64,000 nt of DNA from Rhodopila globiformis (GCF_002937115.1 NZ_NHRY01000252.1:32349-96348), one strand, 5' to 3'. Positions 46,825 to 55,920 are shown, counted from the first letter of the stretch. Numbers and translations are program-made. Notes: a model not told the origin generated them from the sequence alone.

Positions 46825-47488
46825 GGTCTTCGATCTCCGCCGCTTGTAGCGCCAGATGCGTCCGGAACCAGTCCCTCGCCAGGATCACGACGGCGTCCAG
46901 CGCGCCCGGTTCCTCGAACAGATGCGTTGCACCGGGAATGATTTCCAGCCGGTGCTCGCTGTGCAGGGCCTGGCACGCCGCCCGGTTGAGCGCCAGCACT
47001 CCGGTGTCGCGGCCGCCGACGATCAGCAGCGTGGCGGCGCCCACCGCGGTCAGCGCCGGGCCCGCCCGGTCCGGCCGGCCGCCGCAACTGACGATGGCGG
47101 CGACGTCGGCCCGCACCGAGGCCGCGGCCAGGGCCGCCGCGGCGGCGACGCCAGTGCCGAAGAAGCCCAGCGGCAACCGCGGATCCGGCGCGGCCCGGCG
47201 CGCCGCCGTGGTCGCGAGGTCGAGCCGCCGCGCCAGCAGGGGAATATTGAGGACGTTGCGGCAGTCCGCCGCCTCGGCCTTGGTCAGCAGGTCGAGCAGC
47301 AGGGTGGCGAACCCGGCCCGCCGCAGCGCCGCGGCAACCAGCACGGTATGCCGGCTGAAGCGGCTGCTGCCGCTGCCGCGGGTGGCCATGACCAGCCCCT
47401 GCGCCTGGCCCGCCGGCAGCGCCAGCGATCCCCGCCGCCCCGAGCCGGGCAGGGTCACCGCGATGGCGCAATCAACCGGCGCGGTCAT
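46814..47488 (-). CDS. Dienelactone-hydrolase-like alpha/beta hydrolase
   Basis: A 224-aa protein; ATG 47488 has GGAGG upstream and overlaps the kinase stop by 4 bp. Alpha/beta-hydrolase features: LVMATRGSGSSRFSRHTVLVAAALRRAGFATLLLDLLT, the nucleophile region LGFFGTGVAAAAALAAA (where the usual Ser of GxSxG reads Thr-Gly), TLLIVGGRDTG with the acid, and GATHLFEEPGALD with the catalytic His. Replacement of Ser at the elbow may abolish hydrolysis. In other genomes this domain is commonly fused to the PRTase found next to it here. Confidence 0.8.
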   Translation of the reverse strand: MTAPVDCAIAVTLPGSGRRGSLALPAGQAQGLVMATRGSGSSRFSRHTVLVAAALRRAGFATLLLDLLTKAEAADCRNVLNIPLLARRLDLATTAARRAAPDPRLPLGFFGTGVAAAAALAAASVRADVAAIVSCGGRPDRAGPALTAVGAATLLIVGGRDTGVLALNRAACQALHSEHRLEIIPGATHLFEEPGALDAVVILARDWFRTHLALQAAEIEDHVF

Positions 47489-48909
47489 CGGATGGCCTCC
47501 GGACCAGGCTGGGCGGCATGCCCGCATCCGACGGAGGACGCACCGCACCGCGCGGCATCGGCCGCGGCATCGGCCATGGCCGCGAGGCCGTCTGGCCCGG
47601 CTTCGGCGGCTTGCCAGATGCGCGGGTCCAGCCCGGGCGGCGGGTCGCCCAGCCAGAACGGCAGCAGGCGGATTCCCGGCGGCAGCGCCACCGTCGCGTT
47701 GCGCTCGTCGCTGTCGCCGAACCGGCCTTCCAGCAGCACCGGAACGCCCGCCAACAGCACCGCCAGGGCCTCGCGCCACACCGCTTCGCCGGCCGCGCCG
47801 GCGCGCAGCACGCGCGCCCCCGGCGCCGGCGGCACCCGTGCCGCAAGCCGCGCCGCCGTCTCCACCCTCGCCCGGTCGTCGCTGCCGCCCAGCATGACCA
47901 GCACCGGCGGGCGGGCGTCGAGGAAATCCATCGCGGCCTCGACATGGCGTCGTGCCCGGGCCAGCAGCGCGCGGGCCTCCTCCGGGTCGCCGCGGCGGTG
48001 GCTGGCCGCCGCAAGCGCATAGCTGCGGGTGGCGGCGCGGGCGGAGAGGAACAGCGGCAGCGCGCGCAACCCATCGGTCTCACGCGTGCGGTCGAGCCAG
48101 GCGTTGAACACGATGTTGCCGAGGTCGTCGCGCCCGCGCAGGTGCAGGTCCATCAGCAGGAAGGCGAGGTCGTACAGCACGTCGATGCAGCCGATGTCGT
48201 CGGCGAACTCGATGCAGTCGAACAGTGTCGGCCGGTTGCCATACAGGCAAATGTTGGCCAGCCGCAGGTCGCCGTGGCAGCGGCGGACATGGCCGTCCGA
48301 CTGGCGCGTGTCGAGCAGGTCCGCAACCCGGTCCAGCGTGTCATGCGCGCGACGGCTCAACGTGGCGAAGGGGGCCCCGTCCAGGGCCGCGCCGGCGAAC
48401 GCCAGTTCGCGGTCGTTGTCGGCAAGCATGCGCCGGATGCCGTCGGCGCCGCCGAAGTCCCAGGTGACCGGCGCGGCGGCATGGAAGCGCGCGATGGTCT
48501 CGCCCAGGTCGCGCATCAGCTGCGGCGTGAGCCGCCCGGCCTCCGCCATATGCTCGAACAGATCGGCCTGGTCGAAGCGGCGCATGACGACCACGTGGTC
48601 CAGCGCCGGCCCGGCGCCGTCGAATTCCAGGCCGCCTGCGCTGGCGGTGATGGCGCGCACCGCCTGGTACAGCTCCGGCGCGGCGCGCGTGTTCAGGCGC
48701 AGTTCCGCCTCGCAGGCCGCCCGGCGCCGCTCCACCGTGGTGTAGTCGAGCGAGGCGAAGCGGATCGCCCGCTTCAGCTTGCAGGCGCGGTCCGCGACCA
48801 GGAAGACGATCGAGCAATGGGTTTCGATCCGCTCCAGCGCCGCGCCCGGCAGGCCATGGCTGGCCGGATCGGACAGGAAGTCGATCACGGGTTGCTGGGA
48901 CCCGTTCAT
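47485..48909 (-). CDS. APH-like kinase with degenerate C-terminal P-loop domain
   Basis: A 474-aa protein; ATG 48909 overlaps the pncB stop by 4 bp. The N-terminal 330 residues are an aminoglycoside-phosphotransferase-like kinase: lysine region ACKLKRAIRFA, catalytic HGDLRLANICL, metal Asp in PTLFDCIEFAD. The C-terminal domain corresponds to the P-loop kinase domain of the usual bifunctional family, but its Walker A reads LGGSDDRARVE instead of GLSGSGKST, so ATP binding there is unlikely. The substrate is unknown; its position suggests ribose, nucleoside or NAD-precursor phosphorylation. Confidence 0.85.
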   Translation of the reverse strand: MNGSQQPVIDFLSDPASHGLPGAALERIETHCSIVFLVADRACKLKRAIRFASLDYTTVERRRAACEAELRLNTRAAPELYQAVRAITASAGGLEFDGAGPALDHVVVMRRFDQADLFEHMAEAGRLTPQLMRDLGETIARFHAAAPVTWDFGGADGIRRMLADNDRELAFAGAALDGAPFATLSRRAHDTLDRVADLLDTRQSDGHVRRCHGDLRLANICLYGNRPTLFDCIEFADDIGCIDVLYDLAFLLMDLHLRGRDDLGNIVFNAWLDRTRETDGLRALPLFLSARAATRSYALAAASHRRGDPEEARALLARARRHVEAAMDFLDARPPVLVMLGGSDDRARVETAARLAARVPPAPGARVLRAGAAGEAVWREALAVLLAGVPVLLEGRFGDSDERNATVALPPGIRLLPFWLGDPPPGLDPRIWQAAEAGPDGLAAMADAAADAARCGASSVGCGHAAQPGPEAIR

Positions 48910-50264
48910 GACGGCGGTTTCCGGCCCGGGGCAGTGTCCAGGGCGGCGTCCAGGCCGGCGGCCAGGTGGCGGATGCCGTGGCTGAGCTGCACCGGGATGG
49001 CCTCCGGCTCCAGCCGCTTCAGCGCTTTCGGCAGGTGCGCCAGGCCGGACGCGGCGTGGGCGCGGGCCTGGTGCACCGTAGGCAGTTGGACGACGCGCCG
49101 GCCGCCGCGCATGATCGGTTGCAGCAGCGGCTCGCCCGGCATGGGCTCGTCGGCCAGCGCCACCACGTCGGCGACGATGCTGCCGTCGTCGTGGTAGCGG
49201 CGATGCACCTGCTTGCGGCCCGGCCAGGTGGCCTTGCCCTCGCTGAGCTTGCGCTTCGGCCGCCCGGCGTATTCCTGCAGCTTGTAGGCGCAGTCGAGCA
49301 CCGGCGCGTCGGCCGCGGCGGCCAGGCTGGTGCCGATGCCGAACCCGTCGATCGGCGCTCCGTCGCGGCACAGCGCCTGGATGCCGTGCTCGTCCAGGCC
49401 GCCGCTGGCGAAGATGCGGATGCCGCGCAGCCCGGCGGCGTCCAGGATGGCGCGGACGGCGCGGGCATGGCGGCCGAGGTCGCCGCTGTCGAGCCGGACC
49501 GCGCCGATGGTGATGCCGGCGGCGGCGAGGCGCGGCGCCAAGGCGCAGACGATCGCGGCGCCGCGCTCGGTGTCGTAGGTGTCGATCAGCAACGTCAGCG
49601 CCTGCGGGCGCACCCGGGCGAAGCGCTCGAACGCGGTGGCCTCGTCGTCGTGCGCCTGGATGAAGGAATGCGCCATGGTACCGAACACCGGGATGCCGAA
49701 GACGCGGTTGGCAAGCACCGTGGCGGTGCCGGCGAAGCCCATCAGGTAGCTGGCGCGGGCGGTGAGCAGCGCGGCCTCGGCGCCGTGGGCGCGGCGCAGG
49801 CCGAAATCCAACAGTTGCTTGCCGGGCGCGGCCAGCACCATGCGGGCGGCCTTCGAGGCGATGACGGTCTGGAAGTGCAGCAGGTTGATCAGCCGGGATT
49901 CGGCCAGTTGCGCCTGGGCCAGGGGGGCGGTGACGCGCAGGATGGGCTCGTTCGGGAAGAACACGGTGCCTTCCGGCATGGCCTCGACGTCGCCGGTGAA
50001 GCGCAGGTCGTGCAGCGTGCCGGCGAAGGCGGGGGAAACCAGGCGGGAGTCGCGCAGCCAGGCGCATTCGTCCGGGGTGAAGCGCATTGATTCCAGGAAC
50101 TGCACCGCCTGCTCCAGCCCGGCGGCGACCAGGAAGCCGCGGTTTGGCGGCAGCTTGCGGACGAACAGCTCGAACACGGCCGTTTCCGCCATGCCGTGCG
50201 CGGCGTAGGCTTCCAGCATTGAGAGCTGGTAGAGGTCGGTCAGCAGCAGGCTTTGCTCAACCAT
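48906..50264 (-). CDS. pncB: Nicotinate phosphoribosyltransferase
   Basis: A 452-aa protein starting MVEQSLLLTDLYQLSMLEAY. It joins nicotinate and PRPP to give NaMN in NAD salvage. Family features: ELFVRKLPPNRGFLVAAGLEQ, phosphohistidine/PRPP region DFGLRRAHGAEAALLTARASYL, GTMAHSFIQAHDDEATAFE, AVRLDSGDLG, FASGGLDEHGI, GFGIGTSL. First gene of the six-gene operon. A CCCGGC/GCCGGG hairpin abuts the ATG and there is no standard Shine-Dalgarno. A FixK-type box is centred only 40 bp upstream of the start. Confidence 0.92.
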   Translation of the reverse strand: MVEQSLLLTDLYQLSMLEAYAAHGMAETAVFELFVRKLPPNRGFLVAAGLEQAVQFLESMRFTPDECAWLRDSRLVSPAFAGTLHDLRFTGDVEAMPEGTVFFPNEPILRVTAPLAQAQLAESRLINLLHFQTVIASKAARMVLAAPGKQLLDFGLRRAHGAEAALLTARASYLMGFAGTATVLANRVFGIPVFGTMAHSFIQAHDDEATAFERFARVRPQALTLLIDTYDTERGAAIVCALAPRLAAAGITIGAVRLDSGDLGRHARAVRAILDAAGLRGIRIFASGGLDEHGIQALCRDGAPIDGFGIGTSLAAAADAPVLDCAYKLQEYAGRPKRKLSEGKATWPGRKQVHRRYHDDGSIVADVVALADEPMPGEPLLQPIMRGGRRVVQLPTVHQARAHAASGLAHLPKALKRLEPEAIPVQLSHGIRHLAAGLDAALDTAPGRKPPS

Positions 50265-50265
50265 C

Positions 50266-50283
50266 CCGGCATCATGCCGGGGA
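50266..50283 (-). promoter_or_regulatory. Hairpin directly before the pncB start codon
   Basis: On the minus strand CCCGGC-ATGAT-GCCGGG ends at the base before ATG. It would occlude any ribosome-binding site, so the mRNA may be leaderless or subject to translational control. Confidence 0.5.
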
Positions 50284-50297
50284 GGCTGTTTGCGGAG

Positions 50298-50311
50298 TTG
50301 ATTTTAATCAC
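50298..50311 (-). promoter_or_regulatory. FNR/FixK-type box upstream of the pncB operon
   Basis: On the minus strand GTGAT-TAAA-ATCAA, one base off the consensus dyad. Centred at 50304.5, about 40 bp before the pncB ATG. Confidence 0.65.
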
Positions 50312-50479
50312 CTGACGGCGGATTTGCTGTGAACGTGATGGGCGGGCGTTGGTCCCGGCCATCCGCACTCCAACGGTGGGGGGTAGATGGCCGGGACACG
50401 CCCCATGTGTATCAGGATAAGCGAACTGGCGGAGCAAGGGCTTCTCCCTCACCGTCATGGCCGGGCGTGTCCCTACGGG

Positions 50480-50678
50480 ATGCACAGATCTCTGAAACGA
50501 GTCGGAAATGACCGTAAAATCAAGTGCTTGCCTGGGATCCGAGAGCGTTCCCCCATCGTCATGGCCCGGCTTGTCCGGGCCACCTGTCGCGGCACACGTG
50601 CTGGAATAGGTGGCCCGGACAAGCCGGGCCATGACGAAAGGGAAACGCCGCGGCGGACCGTTTCCGAGATGTGTGCAT
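50480..50678 (+). repeat. 199-bp palindromic element, copy C
   Basis: Starts ATGCACAGATC (one change from copy B) and ends GATGTGTGCAT. The 30-bp arms lie at 50556-50585 and 50608-50637. Same orientation as copy B. Confidence 0.9.
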
Positions 50679-50895
50679 TGCGTAGGGCGTGTCCCGGCCA
50701 TCGACCCTCCGCCGTCGAAGCGCGGATGGCCGGGACATGCCCGGCCATGACGGTGAGAGAACGGCCGCGGCGCCAAATTCTTCTCCGCCAATCGCCCTAC
50801 CCTGATACGCATGGGGACACGCCCGGCCATGACGATAGGGAGACGACCTAGCGTCGCCACACCGTTCCGCCAGCGCACTGCCAGCGCAACGCCTC

Positions 50896-52026
50896 TCACC
50901 CCACAGCGACAGCGGACACCTTCCGGAACCGCCACACCGCCAGCGCAAAGAACACCGCCCCGAATCCCGCCACCGCCAGGAAATCCGGCCAGACCAGCGA
51001 GAACCCCGCCCCGCGATACAAAATCGCCTGCGCGAAGCTGACGAAATGCGTGGACGCCACGCCCTGCATCACCACCTGCAGCCACGCCGGCTCGCTCTCG
51101 ATCGGCGTGTTCCCGCCCGACAGCATCTGCATCGGCATGAACACCAGCATGAACAGCAGCCCAAGCTGCGGCATCGACCGCGCCACCGTCGCCAGGAACA
51201 GCCCCACCGCCGAGGCGAAGAACAGGTACAGCATCACCCCGCACAGGAACAACGGGATCGAGCCCGCGATCGGGATCGCCAGCAACCCGCGCACCACGGC
51301 ATACAGCGAAATCGTTGTCGCCACCGAAATGACGAAGCCGTTCGCCAGCACCTTGGCCGAGGCGATCTCCACCGGCGACAGCGGCATCGTCAGCAGGTGA
51401 TCCATCGTACCGTGCTCGCGCTCCCGGATCACCGCTGCGCCGGCCAGGATGATCGCCAGCATGTTGATGTTGTTGATGATGCCCATGATGCTCATGAACC
51501 AGCCCGGCGCGGCGTTCGGATTGAACGACAGGTGCACCGCCAGCGTCACGGCATCGGCTGGGACCTGCTCGCCGCGCGTCACATGCCGCCGGATCTCGTC
51601 CATCAGGATATCCTGCACGTAGCCCGCGCCGACGCCGGCCTGCAGCGCTGCGGTGGCATCGACGTTGACCTGCACTGCCGGCACCCGCCCGGCCTCCACG
51701 TCGCGCTGGAAATGCGGCGGGATGTCGATGATGAAGGTATAGCGCGCCAGGTCCAGCAGCCGGTCGATGTCCTTCGCCGCGATCATCTGCGCCGGCTTGA
51801 AATACGGCGGCAGGAAGGCGTGCGCCATCGCCTGCGACAGCTGCGAATGATCCTCGTCGGCGATGGCGATTGCGGCGTTGTGCACCTCCTGCGCGGTGTT
51901 CTGCGCCATCGAAATGATCGAGAAGCTGAAGCTCCAGATCATCAGCGCCACCAGCGTGAAGTCGCTCAGGAAGCTGCGCACTTCCTTGGTGCCGAGCCAG
52001 AAGACGTTCCGCAGGTGGCGCAGCAT
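50896..52026 (-). CDS. ABC-2 type transporter permease (YhhJ-like)
   Basis: A 376-aa membrane protein with an N-terminal TM helix (FTLVALMIWSFSFSIISMA), a large periplasmic domain (residues about 45-170, QEVHNAAIAIADEDHSQLSQAM), and a C-terminal block of five TM helices. The block holds the ABC-2 hallmark EREHGTMDHLLTMPLSPVEIASAKVLAN. This is the layout of YhhJ/YbhR permeases. It starts 4 bp after the stop of the RbbA-like gene, so it is the third gene of an HlyD-RbbA-YhhJ operon. Confidence 0.9.
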   Translation of the reverse strand: MLRHLRNVFWLGTKEVRSFLSDFTLVALMIWSFSFSIISMAQNTAQEVHNAAIAIADEDHSQLSQAMAHAFLPPYFKPAQMIAAKDIDRLLDLARYTFIIDIPPHFQRDVEAGRVPAVQVNVDATAALQAGVGAGYVQDILMDEIRRHVTRGEQVPADAVTLAVHLSFNPNAAPGWFMSIMGIINNINMLAIILAGAAVIREREHGTMDHLLTMPLSPVEIASAKVLANGFVISVATTISLYAVVRGLLAIPIAGSIPLFLCGVMLYLFFASAVGLFLATVARSMPQLGLLFMLVFMPMQMLSGGNTPIESEPAWLQVVMQGVASTHFVSFAQAILYRGAGFSLVWPDFLAVAGFGAVFFALAVWRFRKVSAVAVG

Positions 52027-52030
52027 GGCG

Positions 52031-54745
52031 CTACCGCTCCTGCTTGCGCAGCAGCAGCGCGGCCAGCATCAGCAGGGCGGGGAAGAACAGCGACAGCTCC
52101 AGCATGGTCGTGCCAAGCTCGGCAAACCCCAGTCCCTTGGTGAAGGTGCCGACGCTGATCGGCAGGTAGTAGCTCATCGGGAACAGCCGCCCCATCACCG
52201 CGCCCATGCCGGTCAGCGACGAAACCGGCGACATGATGCCGGAAAACTGCATCGCCGGGACCACCGTCAGGATGGCCGTGCCGAACAGCGCCGCGATCTG
52301 CGTGCTGGAAAACGTCGAGACCAGCAGGCCATAGCAGGTGGTGGCGAAGACATAAACCAAGGTCCCCACGGTCAGCGCCGCCAGGCTGCCTTTCAGCGGC
52401 ACGCCCAGCACCAGCGTCGCCAGGGCCACCAGGATGGCGAAGCTCACCATCGCCAGCGCCACGTACGGCAGTTGCTTGCCGAGAATGAACTCCAGCCGCG
52501 TCACCGGCGTGACGTACAGGTTGGTGATCGAGCCGAGTTCCTTTTCCCGCACCACGGCCAGCGCCATCAGGATCGCCGGGATCATGGCCAGCAGCAGCGC
52601 GAGATTGCCGGGCATCATGGCGTTGATGCTGTTGAAGCTCTGGTTGTAGCGGAAGCGAGTCTCGATCGTCGCGGGCTGGGTCGCCGCCTTCCCGCGCGCC
52701 GTCGCCAGGTCCTGCAGGAACCGCGCATGCACGCCCTGCAGGTAGCCGCGCGTGGTTTCCGCCTGGAACGGCATGGCGCCGTCGATCCAGGCGCCGATCT
52801 CGGCGGGACGGCCGCGGCGGACGTCGCGGCCGAAGCCGGGCGGGATTTCGATGGCCAGCTTCAGTTCGCCGGTCGCCATGCGGTCGTGCAACGCCTGCGC
52901 GCTGGCGATGGGCCGGTGTTCGGCAAAGTAGGCCGAGCCGGAGAACGCCTGCACATAGGCGCGGCTTTCCGGCGTGCGGTCGCGGTCCAGCACGGCAAAG
53001 GGCACGGTGTTGACGTCAAGGTTGACGCCGAAGCCGAACACCAGGAACAGCAGCGCCATCCCCAGCACCGCGAAGCCCAACCGGATGTGGTCGCGCAGCA
53101 GTTCCAGCGTCTCGCGCCGCGTGTAGGCGAACATCCGGCGCGGGCTGAACCAGCGGTGCTGCGGCTCCCGCGCCACCACCGGAGCGGCCAGAACCGGGGC
53201 CTCGGCGGCGGGACGTTCCCCGCCCGCCGCCTCCAGGCAGGCGATGAACGCCTCCTCCAGCGTCGCGGCGTTCCACTGCCGCGCGAGGTCGGCCGGGCTG
53301 CCGGTGGCCAGCACCCGCCCGGCATGCATCAGCGCGACACGGTCGCAGCGGGCGGCCTCGTTCATGAAATGGGTGGAGACGAAAATGGTGACGTCGCGCC
53401 GGCGCGACAGGTCGCCCAGCAGCGCCCAGAACCGGTCGCGCGCCAGCGGATCGACACCCGACGTCGGCTCGTCGAGGATCAGCAGTTCCGGCTCGTGCAC
53501 CACCGCCACCGCCAGCGACAGCCGCTGGCGGATACCCAGCGGCAGCGCCGCCGCCCTGACGTGCAGGTGATCGCGCAGCGAGAACGTCGCGACCAGCGCG
53601 TCCACCCGCCGGTGCGCCCGGTCTTCCGGAAGCTGGTACAGCCGCGCGTGCAGCAGCAGGTTCTGCTGCACCGTCAGCTCGGTGTATAGCGAGAACGACT
53701 GCGACATGTAGCCGACGCGGAAGCGCATCGCCATGCCGGCGGCGTCCATTTCCTGGCCAAACAACAGCGCCTGCCCGGCCGTCGGCGGCAGCAGGCCGGT
53801 CAACATTTTCATCGTCGTCGTCTTGCCGCAGCCGTTGGAGCCGAGGAAGCCGAAGATTTCCCCCCGCTCGATGCTGAAGCTGACGTCGTCCACCGCGAGA
53901 AAATCGCCGAACCGCCGTGTCAGCCCGTGCGCGCTGATGGCAACCTCGTGGCTGCCGTCGCCGCGCGGCGGGATGTCGGGCCGGACGCGGCCGGCGCGCG
54001 CGACGGGCGGGAGCATGGCGATGAAGCTTTCCTCCAGCGTGTCGCAGCCGGTGTCGCGCCGCAGCGCGGCCGGGGTGCCGCTGCCCAGGATCGCGCCGTC
54101 GTGCATGGCGATCAGGTGTTCGAACCGCTCGGCCTCGTCCATGTAGGCGGTGGCGACGATCACGCTCATCGCCGGGCGTTCCGCGCGCAGGCGGTCCACA
54201 AGATCCCAGAACTGCCGGCGCGCCAGCGGATCGACGCCCGTCGTCGGCTCATCGAGGATCAGCAGGTCGGGGTCGTGGATCAGCGCGCAGCACAGCCCGA
54301 GCTTCTGTCGCATGCCGCCCGAGAGGTTGCGGGCGGCGCGGTCCGCGAACGGGGCGAGGCCGGTCGCCGCCAGCAGTTCGTCCATCCGCCGCTGCCGCTC
54401 CCGCGCGCCCTGGCCGAACAGGGAGGCGAAGAAGGTGATGTTCTCCGCCACGCTCAGGTCGGGATACAGGTTGCGGCCGAGGCCCTGCGGCATATAGGCG
54501 ATGCGCGGGCAGATCAGGCCGCGATGCCGGGCGGAGCCAAGGTCGCCGCCGAGCACCTCCACGCGCCCGTCCTGGATCCGCTTGGCGCCGGCCAGGATGC
54601 CCAGCAGCGTGGACTTGCCGACGCCGTCGGGGCCGATTAGCCCGGCCATGCCGCCGCGGTGGAGCGTCAGGCTGACGCCGCGCAGGGCGATCCGCGGGCC
54701 ATAGCGATGCCACACGTCGCGCGCCGTGGCGACGGCGTCGGTCAT
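52031..54745 (-). CDS. rbbA: Ribosome-associated ATPase RbbA-like ABC/ABC/permease fusion
   Basis: A 904-aa protein from ATG 54745 (overlaps the HlyD stop by ATGA). Two ABC domains are followed by an ABC-2 permease. NBD1: Walker A GPDGVGKST, signature LSGGMRQ, Walker B LLILDEPTTGVD. NBD2: Walker A GSNGCGKTT, Walker B LLILDEPTSGVD, but the signature reads LPLGIRQRLS rather than LSGGQ. The permease part (REKELGSITNLYVTPVTRLEFILGKQLP) matches ABC-2. E. coli RbbA binds ribosomes, but in this operon order (yhiI-rbbA-yhhJ) an export role is more natural. Confidence 0.9.
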   Translation of the reverse strand: MTDAVATARDVWHRYGPRIALRGVSLTLHRGGMAGLIGPDGVGKSTLLGILAGAKRIQDGRVEVLGGDLGSARHRGLICPRIAYMPQGLGRNLYPDLSVAENITFFASLFGQGARERQRRMDELLAATGLAPFADRAARNLSGGMRQKLGLCCALIHDPDLLILDEPTTGVDPLARRQFWDLVDRLRAERPAMSVIVATAYMDEAERFEHLIAMHDGAILGSGTPAALRRDTGCDTLEESFIAMLPPVARAGRVRPDIPPRGDGSHEVAISAHGLTRRFGDFLAVDDVSFSIERGEIFGFLGSNGCGKTTTMKMLTGLLPPTAGQALLFGQEMDAAGMAMRFRVGYMSQSFSLYTELTVQQNLLLHARLYQLPEDRAHRRVDALVATFSLRDHLHVRAAALPLGIRQRLSLAVAVVHEPELLILDEPTSGVDPLARDRFWALLGDLSRRRDVTIFVSTHFMNEAARCDRVALMHAGRVLATGSPADLARQWNAATLEEAFIACLEAAGGERPAAEAPVLAAPVVAREPQHRWFSPRRMFAYTRRETLELLRDHIRLGFAVLGMALLFLVFGFGVNLDVNTVPFAVLDRDRTPESRAYVQAFSGSAYFAEHRPIASAQALHDRMATGELKLAIEIPPGFGRDVRRGRPAEIGAWIDGAMPFQAETTRGYLQGVHARFLQDLATARGKAATQPATIETRFRYNQSFNSINAMMPGNLALLLAMIPAILMALAVVREKELGSITNLYVTPVTRLEFILGKQLPYVALAMVSFAILVALATLVLGVPLKGSLAALTVGTLVYVFATTCYGLLVSTFSSTQIAALFGTAILTVVPAMQFSGIMSPVSSLTGMGAVMGRLFPMSYYLPISVGTFTKGLGFAELGTTMLELSLFFPALLMLAALLLRKQER

Positions 54746-55920
54746 TTTCCCGCTGCCGGCGGTTGGGGTTGCTGCTGGGGTGCCGGTTGCGGGTCCGTGG
54801 GTTGCCGGGGCGCCGGCGGCTGGTCCGCCAGTTCCAGGAAGGGCGGCCATCCGGCGTGCGGGTCGAAGCGGATATATGCCAAGCCCGGTACACCCGCGTG
54901 CAGGTCCGCGCCGAGTATCTGCAACGCCTTCGGATCGACCCGCACACGGACCCGGAACATCAGCTTGTCGCGCTCGGAGCGGGTTTCCACCATCTTCGGG
55001 GTGAACTGGTTCTTTGACGCAATGAACGTGACGGTGGCCGGCAATGGCTGGCCGGGCAGGGCGTCGAGCAGGATGCGGGCCTGGTCACCAAGCTTCACCC
55101 GGCCGGCGATCGCCGTCGGCAGGAACACGTCCATATAGACGTAACCGGCGTCGAGCATGGTGAACACCTTGCCGCCGGCCGCCAGCACCTCGCCCACATT
55201 GGCTAACCGGTACTGGATCGGCCCGTTCTTCGGCGCCACCAGGGTGTTGTCGGCGATATTGACGCGGATCAGGTCGGCGTTGCGGATCGCCCCCTCCAGC
55301 GCGGCCTTCGCCATGGCGATCCTGGCCTCGGTGCCGTGGTAGGTCGCCACGGCGGCGTCGAACTGCGACTGCCGCTGGTCCAGCACCTGGCGGGTTTCAT
55401 AGTCGCCCTTCACCAGGGTGCGGGCGCGCTGCAGTTCCTGCGCCGCCAGCTTCACCTGGCTGCCAATCTGCGCGAGCACGGCCTCGCTTTCGGCGATGGC
55501 ATGCCGGGCCTGGGCGATCTGCGCCTCGGCCTGGGCGAGCGAGGTCTGCAGGTCGCGCACATCCATGCGGGCGACGACCTGCCCGGCGGTGACGCGGTCG
55601 GCCTCCTCGGCCAGGATTTCGGCGATGCGGCCGGGGAACTTGGTGCTGATGTCGATCTCGTCGGCCTCCAGCCGGCCGTTGGAGAAGGCGATGCCGGCGG
55701 GAAGCGGCGGCGGGGCGCGCAGCCACCACCACGTGCCGCCGCCGAGGCCGCCGGCCAGCAGCGCGAGCAGCAGCAGCACCGTCCGCCGGGACCGCCTGGG
55801 CGGCGGGGACGGCACCGGCACGAGGTCGCCGTTGATTGGCGGCGGAACCACCACGGAGGCCTGGACGGGGGGCCGTGGTTCCTGCAGCCCGGTCGTGGGG
55901 GGCGAAGCCTGCTGGATCAT
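54742..55920 (-). CDS. HlyD-family membrane-fusion protein (YhiI/EmrA-like)
   Basis: A 392-aa protein from ATG 55920; an ATG at 55983 also exists, but a FixK box at 56000 would put the transcript start near 55965, favouring 55920. One N-terminal TM helix (TVLLLLALLAGGLGGGTWWW), a barrel-sandwich lipoyl motif (FPGRIAEILAEEADRVTAGQVVARMD), a coiled-coil hairpin (AQAEAQIAQARHAIAESEAVL ... RRARTLVKGDYETRQVLDQR-like), and a beta-barrel (NTLVAPKNGPIQYRLANVGEVLAAGGKVFTM). It would link the ABC exporter to an outer-membrane channel. The tail is Gln/Pro-rich. Confidence 0.87.
   Translation of the reverse strand: MIQQASPPTTGLQEPRPPVQASVVVPPPINGDLVPVPSPPPRRSRRTVLLLLALLAGGLGGGTWWWLRAPPPLPAGIAFSNGRLEADEIDISTKFPGRIAEILAEEADRVTAGQVVARMDVRDLQTSLAQAEAQIAQARHAIAESEAVLAQIGSQVKLAAQELQRARTLVKGDYETRQVLDQRQSQFDAAVATYHGTEARIAMAKAALEGAIRNADLIRVNIADNTLVAPKNGPIQYRLANVGEVLAAGGKVFTMLDAGYVYMDVFLPTAIAGRVKLGDQARILLDALPGQPLPATVTFIASKNQFTPKMVETRSERDKLMFRVRVRVDPKALQILGADLHAGVPGLAYIRFDPHAGWPPFLELADQPPAPRQPTDPQPAPQQQPQPPAAGK

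Larger units (their letters stand above)
50265..50895. other. 631-bp intergenic repeat block C with operon promoter
   Basis: The left end holds the pncB promoter region with its FixK-type box. The rest is made of the 199-bp element copy C and outer CATGGCCGGG repeats as in blocks A and B. No ORF is supported. Confidence 0.65.
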
